Below are positions 23,427-42,259 of a stretch of DNA of 64,000 nt, in pieces. Every line of letters starts with the position of its first letter. Position 1 is the stretch's first letter. The translations under genes and the position numbers were made by a program. This DNA is from Nematostella vectensis (Eukaryota > Cnidaria > Anthozoa > Actiniaria > Edwardsiidae): the NCBI RefSeq assembly GCF_932526225.1, contig NC_064037.1, positions 14,831,703 to 14,895,702 on the forward strand, read 5' to 3'. The notes below the pieces were generated by a model. It was not told the origin of the DNA, ran no database searches, and saw only the letters and a program-made list of their open reading frames with translations.

Positions 23427-23997
23427 CCTGGAATAGAAATAGACGGTTGAGCTTTGATAGGAAGATATGCATATTGCATGAATTGATTAATTTTTATTTT
23501 TTCAACAGAGAAGACGAAAATGAAGAACAAACAAAGTCTATCTACATATCTCTGTATGACAACAATAAAAGAGATTCGGATAACTGCTGTAAAAAACATT
23601 TTGGTAATTAAGAACAGCACAAAATTCATTCTAAAAACCTTTAAAACAAATTATTAAATAATTGAGATCTCACGCACTCTCTAAAATAAATGTGACAGCA
23701 CAAAATCAAGGAAGGAGTATTCGTGCATCATCAGTCAACAACTCTGGGATTTCCTACGATAGTTTGTATTGAATATAATTTTTTTGGAGGGGGAGAGGAT
23801 GCCCCACTGTTGAATTAAAGGATCCTAAGCAACTTAGTGCACCGCGCGGCTCGAGCTTTGTTTACATACGGGGAATCAACTTTGGGCTAGTACTTAATGT
23901 CAACAAAATATTATGTGTTCTAATATTAGGACATGTTATCTTCGGGCTCTATAAAGTACTATGCTACGGTGGCCCATAAGTGCAATCCGAATCCAAA
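23427..23997. other. Upstream region of the PAN/laminin-G gene, no gene seen
   Basis: The minus-strand start codon is preceded by CTATTCCAG, which could be a 3' splice site of an upstream non-coding exon. Nothing else in this AT-rich stretch supports a feature. Confidence 0.4.
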
Positions 23998-24462
23998 TAC
24001 AAACTCCGAATTCCAAAGCCTTGCTCTCAATTCCAAAGCCTCACTTCCAATTCCAAAAGCTCACTTCCAATTCCAAAGCCTCGCTCTCAATTCCAAAACC
24101 TCACTCTCAATTCCAAAGCCTCGCTTCCCATTCCAAAAGCTCACTCTCAATTCCAAAAGCTCACTCTCAATTCCAAATCCTTGCTCTCAATTCCAAAGCC
24201 TGACTTCCAATTCCAAAAGATCACTCTCAATTCCAAAACCTCACTTCCCATTCCAAAAGCTCACTCTCAATTCCAAAACCTCACTTCCCATTCCAAAAGC
24301 TAACTCTCAATTCCAAAGCCCCGCTTCCAATTCCAAAAGCTCACTCTCAATTCCAAAGCCTCGCCTCCAATTCCAAAAGCTCACTCTCAATTCCAAAAGC
24401 TCACTCTCAATTCCAAAGCCTCACTTCCAATTCCAGAACCTCACTCTAAATTCCAAAACCTC
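23998..24462. repeat. ~23 copies of a 20-bp repeat (CTCAATTCCAAAAGCTCACT)
   Basis: The period is exactly 20 bp, with variants AAAGCC/AAAACC/AAAAGC and CTCTCAA/CTTCCAA. Because 20 is not a multiple of three, all three frames cycle through the same peptide, which explains the overlapping open frames here. It is non-coding. Confidence 0.92.
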
Positions 24463-25250
24463 ACTCCAAGAGTGAGATATCTAGAGACTGGGTGGAGCTC
24501 TTGGATTCCAATGCAGCACGTCTTCACGTTTCATGATGTTTTGCTCGAATTGCGGTAATCCATGCGGTAATCCATACGTTTTTGCTCACACTATGGACAC
24601 GATATCACCAACAGGTATGACAGTTTTATTAATTGCTACTTTATTACAATTATTGCATTTTTTTTTTGCTTGTTTATTGCCTGCCCAGTTTCCTGATGCA
24701 GGATATAGCGCTATCCTAGGAATTCTTATGATAGGGAAACTAACATGCTGTTGGACATGAAGAAGAAGCTATTTTCAAAGCTGTTTGGGTCTATTACAAA
24801 AAAAAAAAATAAATAAATAAAAAAAATAACTTTTTTAAACGTAACAAAACATCCATAACTTGTGAGTCTTTAGAGGCCCAGCGGATTATACCAGAGGAAA
24901 CCTACCAGAGCCTGTTTTATAGTCAATCGAATTTTACTGTGCGGTCTCTCCAAAACCAGCCATCTTGAATTTGTTGCATTGTATCTATTGAAACTCCAAC
25001 GCGGATGCTATCGCTTCAAGCCAACAACATTTTATTCAGCCCTCCTTTTCTACAGACAGTTTGGGATGGAGGATCTTTCTTCAATTTGCGATTATATGAA
25101 AATATACTAATGTATGACACTATCATAATATTCAACAATAGGTCAAGAATATTGGTCCTTCCAACTGACCTACAGGAAATCTAAAACTCATCTTAGTTGT
25201 GCCAAAGTAGCTTGTAATTTGATGGACTCTTTTTTGATCTGTGTTTTTTT
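24463..25250. other. No gene seen
   Basis: An open stretch at 24533-24760 begins MMFCSNCGNPCGN. It resembles no family I can name and is followed by low-complexity A-rich DNA. The remainder is featureless. Confidence 0.4.
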
Positions 25251-25450
25251 AGCGCATGCGCGAGTTTCATATAGTACATTTTTCGTGTCCACACAGGCTT
25301 CCCAGTCAGCTGATTTGTATGTTGATTTCATATCAATCAGCGGTGTTTTAGTGCATGCTCGAGTTTCATATAGTGGATGCAATTTTTCGTGTCCACACCA
25401 CAGGCTTCACAGTCGGCTGATTTGTATTTTGATTTCATGCTGATCAGCGG
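25245..25450. repeat. Two-copy tandem duplication, ~100-bp unit
   Basis: Blocks such as GCGAGTTTCATATAGT/CTCGAGTTTCATATAGT, TTTTTCGTGTCCACAC, GCTGATTTGTAT and GATCAGCGGT/AATCAGCGGT occur twice, about 100 bp apart, with small indels. Confidence 0.85.
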
Positions 25451-25749
25451 TCTTTTTCGAGAACCCCTTTACTGTAACATGTTCGTCCCGTACTCCGAGC
25501 ATTCACTTTCTATTAGAAACTTCTAGTATAGACGCCATTGGGACGTTTCATTGGCGGCATCGAAAATGGCCGCCATCCGATGAAAATACAAAAAACCACA
25601 GGAAGCCCAAAAGGTTGCGACGCTCGAGTTTGCTGGATTACGCGCTAAATTACACGGAATATCAGCTATTACGCCCAAACTACATTTTGTACCGAAGGAA
25701 CAGTCTACGGAACAGATGCTAGTTTGCATAAGCCACTGTCCGTCCGTCT

Positions 25750-26330
25750 GAGCACTGCAACATGCACTGCGTGGTTTAAATTAGTTTTTAAACAAGAGGA
25801 CTCTCTCGATTTTAACCGCTTTAACCTGACAAATTAGGGACTATGGGTCAAATGACAGTTTGATGACTTGTCATAGAGAACTTATTTTGCAAGTAATTTT
25901 TTTGTTAATATCAATCATTGGTCTTATGTTTACATTTTGATTCGATTGAATCGCTTTGTTAAAAGCTGGTAAAACAACTTTCATAAATGAAACAGCCTAC
26001 ACTATCATATATTAGATAAAAATGGGTCTTCTAACTTTTTTTCACTTACCTTTTTGGAGCACTGCAACATGCACTGCGTGGTTTAAATTAGTTTATAAAC
26101 AAGAGGACTCTCTTGATTTTAACCGCTTTAACCTGAAAAATTAGGGACTATGGGTCACATGACAGTTTGATGACTCTTGTCTTAGAGAACCTATTTTGCA
26201 AGTATTTTTTTTGGTTATTTTTTGGTTATTTTTTGGTATTTTTTTATTCGATTGAACCGCTTTGCTTAAAAGCTGGTAAAACAACTTTCATAAATGAAAC
26301 AACCTCCACTATCATATAAATGGCATTTTC
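25750..26330. repeat. Two-copy tandem duplication, 307-bp unit
   Basis: GAGCACTGCAACATGCACTG begins at 25750 and again at 26057. The copies stay collinear through TTAACCGCTTTAACCTGA, GGGACTATGGGTCA and AAAAGCTGGTAAAACAACTT. The second copy is shortened by a run of TTTTTTGGTTA. Confidence 0.9.
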
Positions 26331-27087
26331 CTTCTTCAGGCGGAGTACCAAAAGTAATGTTTCTAGCTTCAAAGAGGCTTAAGAGGTATCTCTCGCTGAT
26401 TTTATACCCTCTCTCTCGGTGTCTTACCCCCATGATAATGCGAAAAGGAAATTTACAATAAAAATCATGCTCGACTGATTAGCATAAAATCTCTAGGACG
26501 TGAATAAAATTATATTTTGAGCGTTTTATTCGTTTTCATTTTCTAAATTGTACCTCATCCTAAAGAGTAATGTTCACGCATAATAACAAAAAATTTATTT
26601 AGTCCAAATAAACAAAATTTTTGGGGAAAAAAGAAAAGTTAATTTTTAACGCATTGCCATGCTGGAATGCACGGACACTTGTTCATTTCATTCTTTTGCT
26701 ATTTACGCCCGCTTCTACGGCTAAAACAAAGATTTAGTGGAGACCGAGTGAATGACACACTTTTAAATTTATCCTCCTATTTTGTAACGCGTTAGGATCT
26801 GGAGCCCATCTTTCACACACCGAGAGTTTATTAGTTGCAGATTTATATATAGTACATGACTTTCATAAAACTAGTCTATGACTAGGTGTACCAAAAATCG
26901 TTTTAGAAGCAAACATAATTATTGGCTGTTGTTGCATGTCTATGCTATTAAAGGACTTATTGCTCTTAATAAAGGGCGCTACGGAAATCAGACCTCCCAG
27001 ACAAATTCCTGAAGGAATTCTAATTCAACGTCCAATACCAACTTTCCAGCGATTTCCACGCCTTTTCGAGATATTTAGAATATAATT

Positions 27088-27495
27088 ACATGCGTGCTTT
27101 GAAAGAAACATTGTTTTACAACCAAACTTGGCAGGTGTCATGTTTGTGTCAAGGGGGTGCAAAAATATGGTCACGTGATTCTATTCCGACTTCATTAAGA
27201 ACAAAAATATCCATCCCATGCACGAAACATCATATAACAACCAAACTTGGTATGTGTCATGAAGGTGTCAATGGGGAGCACCAATATAGTCACGTGATTG
27301 TGACGTTATCAATGACTTCACTAGAAGCAAACTAGCTTCACTAGAAGCTAAAGTCATCAAAACAAAAAAAAATATTTTTTATTAAAGAAACATCGTATGA
27401 CAACAAAACAAAACTCGGTAGGTGTAATGTATGTTCGAAAGCAAAAATTTGGTCGTTTGGAGCTCTACTTTTAGGCAATGCCTAAATCTATATAT
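27088..27495. repeat. CRE-palindrome repeat copy
   Basis: About three diverged units of the 12630-13608 family (AACCAAACTTGGCAGGTGTC, GGTCACGTGATT, GTGACGTTATC) end in AGGCAATGCCTAAATCTATA. The surrounding 26.3-28.1 kb has no supportable gene. Confidence 0.65.
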
Positions 27496-28155
27496 ATTAT
27501 GGCTTAACCCGTGCTATTTGATAACTCATAGACAAACAAAATGGTTTGGAACCCTGTCTTAAACAGAAATACTTGAATTATCACCATGTTCAGTACAGCT
27601 CTAAAAACAGTATATACCCTGACGGTGAACAATATATAGATTTAGGCACTAACTAAAAGAGCGCGAGAACAGTGATTCCTGATTGGCTGATCATTTTTTT
27701 TTTACTATTTTAAACATACATTTTGTTTATTATATCTACATTTCCGTTTGACATGTCGCGCTTCATTTTGTCCTGTCGCCACTTTAGTTACTACACTCCC
27801 CGCTTACTCTTCACAGCACCTTGTTTCTAGACCCTCTTTCTTTTCCCCTCAGCCAACCACAATTCATTACTTAACCGGGTCGTTTCCATTAAACCGTAGC
27901 AACGCGCTAAGTTGTGAGCATTTGCCCGGGCCTTCAATCCCTATTTTCGCTTCATTAAGCAGCCTCTTTCAGTCGCTATTTTATCATCCTAGCAAAGTAT
28001 GAAAAAGCATCCGTTTTCATGGCTGATTTGAGTAAGCCAATGTGATATTTTTGATTGAATTTGGCAAATAAAGTATCAAACATTGTTTTCAGATCGCCCA
28101 TTTTCTTTTCATTCACACTATAAAGTTATGTTGTGCACCATCAAAATCTTCAACA

Positions 28156-28368
28156 CAGAGCCGTAGCAGGCCACCTAAGAGTTCGGGGGGGGGGGGGGGG
28201 GGAGGGGGTGATAAATACAGAAATATTAAACAAAATATTGGGGGCACAGTCACGCTCCTTCTGGTCATTTCCTGATAATTCTCGAAAATATTGTGGGGGG
28301 GTGGGGGGGCGGGGGGGGGGGGGGGGGGAGGGCACATGCCCCCAGTACCCCATCTCCTGCTAAAGCCC
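28156..28368. mobile_element. Larger copy of the CCGTAGCAGG inverted-repeat element
   Basis: It begins CAGAGCCGTAGCAGG and ends CTCCTGCTAAAGCCCT, an eroded version of the 10825-10939 ends. It holds two G-rich tracts (near 28184 and 28300), GGGGGCACAGTCACGCTCC and GGCACATGCCCCCAGTA. Confidence 0.6.
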
Positions 28369-28639
28369 TTTTCCACAAATTAACACTCTTGTTATCTCTT
28401 CTTATCACATCACACTACTGACCGTCATATAACAGTCTCCTTCACATCTGCTCACGTCCTCATACTTATACTCTTCGCTAAATCACTTGCCACTACTCAA
28501 ATCTCCCCACACCACCATACACTAACACTATATATTACAATGCATGCCCACCGATGCAAAAAATGATCAGTAGCAGTAGTGACATTATGCCGTGCTCTCT
28601 TTATCCCCGGCGTAATCAATCAAACAAATCCGAACAAAA

Positions 28640-28845
28640 TGCCAATCGAACTCAATCGAATTTCAATCGTTCGATTGTTCGCGATTGGTTCGGCAATCGA
28701 ACAACACTAAGTTTTAGGTGAGTTCGTTTTCCGAACACAATCAAAGTCAATCGAATTTCAATCGTTCGATTGTTCGCGATTGGTTCGGCAATCGAACAAC
28801 ACTAAGTTTTCGGTGAGTTCGTTTTCCGAACACAATCGAACTCTC
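28640..28845. repeat. Two-copy 95-bp tandem repeat built from TCGATTG/CAATCGA motifs
   Basis: CAATCGAATTTCAATCGTTC recurs at 28653 and 28748. Each copy also holds TCGCGATTGGTTCGGCAATC and GTGAGTTCGTTTTCCGAACA. CAATCGA and TCGATTG give internal hairpins. Confidence 0.85.
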
Positions 28846-29968
28846 AACCAGTGAAAGTAAAGGAACGAAACGTAAAAAGTAAAGCTGTTTTATGTTTTTT
28901 TTCAAGTATGTAAACATACGGTTTCAAGTTCAATTAGGAAATGACATTTTTTTAAGAATAATTAGTTTTTCAAAAGCTTAATTTGAACGAACTGTCTTTC
29001 GGTGAGTGCATTTTTTAGCTTTTTAGGAACTGCACGAGCAGAAAACTGCGATGGGGAACCTCAGTTTCCGCGAGCAAATAACTTTTTACGATTGCGATCA
29101 TTCAAGCACAGCGAGATATTCAGTGCAAGCACAATATGTTTCGATGTTATTAAAATGTGATAAAAATCTACAAGAAAAAATGTGTCGGTGCGCATATTTT
29201 CTTCTGTTCGTTTTAGCAGGAAAAGGGATTATTTTTACGGCCAGCGATATCCGTTTCGCCAGTTTGCTGGGTTCATAGCATTGACCTAGCTCTCGTGCAG
29301 CATAAGTTAAACTTTAATTTCGAAAAAAAATAATACGGAATGTAATCAAAGATCGAAAACAAAATTCAACGACTTTTAAGACAACGCTGTTTATTAAAAA
29401 GGAGCCTCACGTAGTGTTTTTAATTAAAATTGTTTTCTTGGTCTGGTTCCTCATCACTTTCGGCATCAAAAACGTATTTTCGAGCAGCAAATTGAGAAAT
29501 TAATTCTACCATTCTTTTGGATCCTCGTTAATTTAGTTTATCTGAATTCGTTATGCTCAAATTCGCGATAATTTCACTTGTTTATGACACGTAAAAAAAA
29601 TTTTGATATGCGTTAATTTGATATGAGTACATTAAAAAAAATAATGTTTATCAGCGTTCATTTCCAATAACAAAGTAGACACGATTAAAGTTTATTTGTA
29701 GTTTGCTATTTGTTTAAGTGACGATTTGAAAAATAATGAGCAGCGTGATTTATGGGACATCGAAAGAGCGCGATAGCGGATAGTGTTTATACTGTTCTCC
29801 AAATTTGAGCTAACAAAGTAAGCCAGCCAGCTTTTAACCAAGGGTAAGGCGGGAAAGCATAGTTACGACATCATCTGTAGATAGTTCCTGTGTACAATTT
29901 AAATGGTGATCCGAGATATCACTGATGTTTTTCCAAGGCGATGCTCTGATCTAACGGAAAAATAGATT
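28846..29968. other. No gene seen
   Basis: One 75-codon open frame starts at 29051 (MGNLSFREQITFYDCD) with no recognisable domain or supporting splice context. The rest is AT-rich and featureless. Confidence 0.35.
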
Positions 29969-30317
29969 GAAAATATATCATATCTTATTTCCAGATGTTG
30001 CCCATTACGCCATTATTATTTGCAATACAGAAGACACTGAAAAAATATATGTTCAAAAACTGGTACACATTGAGAAAATAATAAACTGTATTCACAGGCG
30101 TCTTGGCCTTAGATTTTTACTTATACCAAACATATTTTATTTCTTATGTGACATTTGGAAATATAATTTTAATGTATTTATTGCTATCATACGATGTAAC
30201 GCGCAGATTTATATTGACAATTGCATTTATATTGACAATTGCGCAATATAAATGCAATAAATTATTAATTATTATTTTTATTAAAAAAGGACAGTGTCTG
30301 CTGAGCCTTCGTATTTA
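29969..30317 (+). repeat. Left-locus module, copy 1 (related to 53.9-62.8 kb modules)
   Basis: TTATTTCCAGATGTTGCCCA near 29990 matches the CATTTCCAGATGGTGCCCA block of the right-hand modules. It is followed by GCGCAATATAAATGCAATAA, shared with the second left copy. The 3' part leads straight into the mini-exon that seeded the array at 30318. Confidence 0.65.
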
Positions 30318-32130
30318 TTCTCAAAGAGTCTGAAGAACGAAAGGTGATAAGAGGATCATCAAAATCTTAGTTAAGTAGTAATTCTCAAAGAGTCTGAGGA
30401 ACGAAAGGACGAAAGGTGATGAGAGGATCATCAAAATCTTAGGTAAGTAGTATTTCTCAAAGAGTCTGAGGAACGAAAGGTGATGACAGAATCATCAAAA
30501 TCTTAGGTAAGTAGTAATTCTCAAGAGTCTGAGGGACGAAAGGCGATGAGAGGATCATCAAAATCTTAGGTAAGTAGTAATTCTCAAAGAGTCTGAGGGA
30601 CGAAAGGTGATGAGAGGATCATCAAAATCTTAGGTAAGTAGTAATTCTCAAGAGTCTGATCGAGTCTGAGGGACGAAAGGTGATGAGAGGATCATCAAAA
30701 TCTTAGGTAAGTAGTAATTCTCAAAGAGTCTGAGGGACGAAAGGTGATGAGAGGATCATCAAAATCTTAGGTAAGTAGTAATTCTCAAGAGTCTGATCGA
30801 GTCTGAGGAACGAAAGGTGATGAGAGGATCATCAAAATCTTAGGTAAGTAGTAATTCTAAAGAGTCTGAGGAACGAAAGGTGATGAGAGGATCATCAAAA
30901 TCTTAGGTAAGCAGAAATTCTCAAAGAGTCTGAGGGACGAAAGGTGATGAGAGGATCATCAAAATCTTAGGTAAGTAGTAATTCTCAAGAGTCTGAGGGA
31001 CGAAAGGTGATGAGAGGATCATCAAAATCTTAAAAAGTAGTAATTCTCAAGAGTCTGAGGAACGAAAGGTAATGAGAGGATCATCAAAATCTTAGGTAAG
31101 TAGTAATTCTAAAGAGTCTGAGGAACGAAAGGTGATGAGAGGATCATCAAAATCTTAGGTAAGTAGTAATTCTCAAAGAGTCTGAGGGACGAAAGGTGAT
31201 GAGAGGATCATCAAAATCTTAGGTAAGTAGTCATTCTCAAGAGTCTGAGGGACGAAAGGTGATCAGAGGATCATCAAAATCTTAGGTAAGTAGTAATTCT
31301 CAAGGGTCTGAGGGACGAAAGATGATTAGAGGATCATCAAAATCTTAGGTAAGTAGTAATTCTCAAAGAGTCTGAGGGACGAAAGGTGATGAGAGGATCA
31401 TCGAAATCTTAGGTAAGCACAAATTCTCAAAGAGTCTGAGGAACGAAAGGTGATGAGAGGATCATCAAAATCTTAAGTAAGTAGTAATTCTCAGGGGTCT
31501 GAGGGACGAAAGATGATTAGAGGATCATCAAAATCTTAGGTAAGTAGTAATTCTCAAAGAGTCTGAGGGACGAAAGGTGATGAGAGGATCATCGAAATCT
31601 TAGGTAAGCAGAAATTCTCAAAGAGTCTGAGGGACGAAAGGTGATGAGAGGATCATCAAAATCTTAGGTAAGTAGTAATTTTCAAAGAGTCTGAGGGACG
31701 AAAGGTGATGAGAGAATCATCAAAATCTTAGGTAAGTAGTCATTCTCAAAGAGTCTGAGGAACGGAAGGTGATGAGAGGATCATCAAAATCTTAGGTAAG
31801 TAGTAATTTTCAAAGAGTCTGAGGGACGAAAGGTGATGAGAGGATCATCAAAATCTTAGGTAAGTAGTAATTCTCAAAGAGTCTGAGGGACGAAAGGTGA
31901 TGAGAGAATCATCAAAATCTTAGGTAAGTAGTAATTCCCAAGAGTCTGAGGGACGAAAGGTGATGAGAGGATCATCAAAATCTTAGGTAAGTAGTAATTC
32001 TCAAAGAGTCTGAGGGACGAAAGGTTATGAGAGGATCATCAAAATCTTAGGTAAGTAGTAATTCTCAAAGAGTCTGACGGACGAAAGGTGATGAGAGGAT
32101 CATCAAAATCTTAGGTAAGTAGTAGTTATA
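30318..32130 (+). repeat. Minisatellite, ~28 copies of a ~64-bp unit derived from a mini-exon plus 5' splice site
   Basis: Each unit reads TCTGAGGAACGAAAGGTGAT, then GAGAGGATCATCAAAATCTT, then AGGTAAGTAGTAATTCTCAA. Lengths vary (63-74 bp). The first unit, which lacks the GTAAGT form, matches the mini-exon of the right-hand modules (TCTGAGTCGCCAAAGGTGAT..AAGGTAAGT) closely enough to show common origin. Nearly every unit carries AG/GTAAGT, a consensus donor; at least one unit (near 31035) lost it. Confidence 0.93.
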
Positions 32131-32340
32131 AACAGAAATAAATGTAACCGAATTTTTAAATGATGACTTGTTGCAGATAAGTGATCAAATTTTCTCGAGT
32201 GTTCAGATGATGAGATTGATGGAATTTTGCTTCTTTTCTACTAGATTCTATCGGACTATAGTTTGATACTCTGCTTAAGACTGAAATTTTTTTGGTGAGT
32301 ACATAACCGGCATAAAAATAGTGAACGAGGCAAAATAAGA
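32131..32340 (+). repeat. Left-locus exon-like block C
   Basis: CAGAAATAAATGTAACCGAA and the later CTACTAG/ATTCTATCGG..TTTTTTTG/GTGAGTAC align with the right-hand block (GTCAG/ATCCTATCGG..TTCTTTG/GTGAGTAC). Acceptor, start sequence and donor are preserved while the interior has diverged. Confidence 0.6.
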
Positions 32341-33609
32341 GCAATGCACTTTTTTTTTACAAATGCTTACACTAACTTATCAATGGAAACAAATGTCGAG
32401 TGCTTTCTTCAAAATGCGATGTTTTTTCTTCTTTAATATTGAGTATGAATACACGGTGATTTAAGAGCTTGCGCGAATTTGAAGAAAAAAACATGATCAT
32501 TGTGAAAGTAGTGGGACTAAATAAAATAAAAAATGTTACGATTGTAAAACAAAAATCAAACAAAGTGCTACAGAAAACATGTCATAACCTTTTCCCTTGC
32601 TATGTTTTTTTTTAGAATCGTATGGAATGAAACTCAGCAAGAAGACTTTTTTTAAACTTGCGCAATTAGTTTCCAGATTACTACACCCAGATCTAGTTAA
32701 TCCAGACTAAGGTTCTTTTATTCTTAAGTTTTCTACTTTTCCCATTTTTATTTATTTCTTTGTTTCCTTTTCTTTCGCATACGGCCAACACATAAAAACT
32801 GACAAAAATATCAAATGAGACAGTTTTTTTTCAATTTGGTCAATTTCCTCAGTATATTTTATGATTCTTTTAATCCCCCTAAAGCCAGAGGATTTTTTCG
32901 TATCTGCTTTCCTCCGCCGTTTGTAACTAACCACGCAAGAAACAACGTCTAAAAAATGATATGGCTTTCTTTCTGAACTCTTATTTCGCCAACAGGCCAA
33001 GTATTGTTAACAGTGAGGGTAGGACCTTTCCGCAAATTTGGGCGTAGGTCGTATTTTCTTTCTTAAATGGATTTTTACAATCAAATACGTGCAAACAACT
33101 TTTTTTTTATTGCATTGCAAGCACGGAAAGTTGGCCTGAAATTTTATACAAACACGATGTTATCATATTATTTTTAGTTTGTTTAAGAGCTTTATTGTCT
33201 TTCTGCGGGTGTTTTCGATATTACTGGCCGAGCCCTTTATTTTAATCATGTAGGGGAACACTCTGGTGGAATTAAAAAAAGCTGCCAGTGCGGCTTTCTG
33301 CGCTGCAATGCGTCAACATTATCTCCCACGTCAAACCTCGGACTGGGAGTTTTTCTTATCTATTTCACAATAAATATGGTCTTTTTTGTTATTGCTTGTT
33401 AGTGTAATTATTATGAAATAATTGTTTTTTACTGAGGGCCATAAGTTTTCCCTTTTAAAATAAAGCTTCACGACTACTTTCCCGTTGTTAATCGATTTTT
33501 TTTTTGCTTTTTTGGATTGACTTCAGTATACTAAATTTATTCAGGAAACCTGGCTATCGGTAGCCCAATAATTTATAAATGGACAAATGTTTTATTTCAT
33601 TCAAATTGA

Positions 33610-34020
33610 AAATTTATTGCATCCTATTTCCAGATGTTGCCTAACACGACAGGACACTATCCTTATAGAAAACATTCGAGAAATATCAATGCTTCAAATG
33701 TAGTACACATAATTAAAAAAAATTCACAGCGGTTAGCCTAAAATTAAAAACTTATAATCAATTCATTTCTTTTGCTGACATCTTTAATATAGTTTTTAAT
33801 ATAGTTATCTTTTTACTCGATATTGCAAAGATAAAGATTTTCATATTGGTACTTGCGCAATATAAATGTAATAAATTATTAATTATTATTTCTATAATTG
33901 AAAGAGTACGGTGTCTAGACGAAGCCTTCCAAAGTATGAATTCGTACACTTTTCATTTTTCAGGTAATGAGAGAATCATCGAAACATTAGGTAAGAGAAG
34001 AAAGCAAGAGCTAAAGGACT
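33610..34020 (+). repeat. Left-locus module, copy 2
   Basis: CATCCTATTTCCAGATGTTG at 33621 and GCGCAATATAAATGTAATAA at 33856 repeat the 29.97-30.3 kb order. It ends TTTTTCAG/GTAATGAGAGAATCATCG..ATTAG/GTAAGAG, a shortened form of the mini-exon with both splice signals. The array is absent here. Confidence 0.65.
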
Positions 34021-34126
34021 GGCTAATCATTCATGAGTTCTCTCAGATAAAAATCTGACCACACCCGAAAAAACAAAAAGCAATTTTTTTTTATGCGTTT
34101 GCAGTATCTCCACCGGACGTTTATTG

Positions 34127-34292
34127 TCGGATTTGGCTACATACCAGAGTGATCTAGGTTTTGCTTTATAGTGTATTTCTACAAATAGCACGTCTATTTG
34201 AGAACCAAAAGTGGACCTTCGGCCGTTGTGTGTGTGTGTGGGGGGGGGGGGATGCGTTCGCAGCCCCTGCACCCCCCCTGGGTATGGGCCTG
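34127..34292. repeat. G-tract interspersed repeat (pair with 11803-11952)
   Basis: It shares TTTGGCTACAT.CCAGAGTG and AAAGTGGACCTTCGGC with the 11.8-kb copy, followed here by (GT)n and then a G run, and it ends CCCCCTGGGTATGGGCCTG. Confidence 0.7.
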
Positions 34293-35348
34293 AGACAACA
34301 GATCAATATTGACTTTAATCAAGATTAATTAATACAGTACGAGAAAGAAAGAGAGACATTTTGCCCTTTTTGTATATGAAAATAAAATTTGGGGAAAAAC
34401 ATAACAAAGACAAATGACAAGGAAAAGAGAAAGAAGACTTTGCGAGGTTGATGGCAAGATACATTTTTTCCTTACACATTTACCAATAAATAAAAAATGA
34501 ATTCTTAATTAAATAAGCCACATGATACAAAGTTCTACAAAAACAATTGCGTATACATAAGTCATCAAGGTCGCTCTTACCCGAGGTAGATAAGTCTTGA
34601 TTTGTAGATGCGTTTTATTTGAGGAAAAGTTTCTTTAACGATTCTTACAGAACTGTGAAACCATTTTATTGCTCTACAATATAGCATCCAATCAGCGATC
34701 AAGAATTTGGTCTCTATGCCAATTCAAAACACAGTGTAAGCAAGTTGATAGAGAGTGACAGCGGGAAAATCAGAGAAGTTGTAAAACCACAAAAACAGTT
34801 TTGTTTGAGGATTATTTACAGAAATATTTGAAAACAAAATGCATTACACATAACAGAAAATGTACGGGAATTACGTTTTGATTCATATATTATATTCAAC
34901 TATCTTAAATTGAAATTTTCGTCCGGAACTCACCTTGACTTACAAGGTTTATGGTTTGATTACAGGGGTCTTGACCACAACAACAATGCATGGTTAGTTT
35001 AACAGTAGACTAGATTAATGCGGATGGCCACATCTGGTTGTCACTGCGCTGTTATACCATTCGTACATTGGCGAGTGCAATTTGTGCTTTTAAAAAAACA
35101 TTATTTTCAAATTGAGCCGTATGATGTTATAGAAACAGGCATACTAATAGAAACCCAAAAATGGCTCTGAGCTTTTGTTGTTGTTCAATTGTTTGTAAGC
35201 CAATCAGAGTCTAGTAATAATGATCTGAATTATCCTTTTTTATACTAAATTACCTGAAAACTGCACTGCTCTCATCCAATCAGAATCAAACAATTTTTGT
35301 CAAAGCTTAGTTATACTACTCTAAATAATAGAATTGTTCTACAGCAAA
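34293..35348. other. Upstream region of the PAN-EGF-discoidin gene
   Basis: AT-rich with no repeat or ORF of note. The promoter should lie here or further upstream, but I could not pick out a specific element. A TTGTTCTACAG/CAAAATG context just before the start codon might be a 3' splice site of a 5' UTR exon. Confidence 0.35.
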
Positions 35349-42101
<6,753 letters not shown>

Positions 42102-42259
42102 AACTATCGCTTCTTTCCAAATCTAGAGAGAGATTATCACGACTTGAAAAACTCACTTATTATCCAATACCCATGTATTGACTACGGAAAAGGCAGACCC
42201 TAAATTCGTGGGGAGGGAGTTTGATTTCACGTCCAGGGGAAAGCGTGACTGAGAATTTA

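Noticed and set aside
23933-24475. 180-codon ORF rich in QFQ/NSK repeats
   Set aside because: It is a consequence of a 20-bp tandem repeat cycling through frames. Overlapping frames give the same peptide.
30318-32130. Array of ~64-bp units as a CRISPR array
   Set aside because: The whole unit repeats, with no repeat/spacer alternation, and the genome is clearly eukaryotic.
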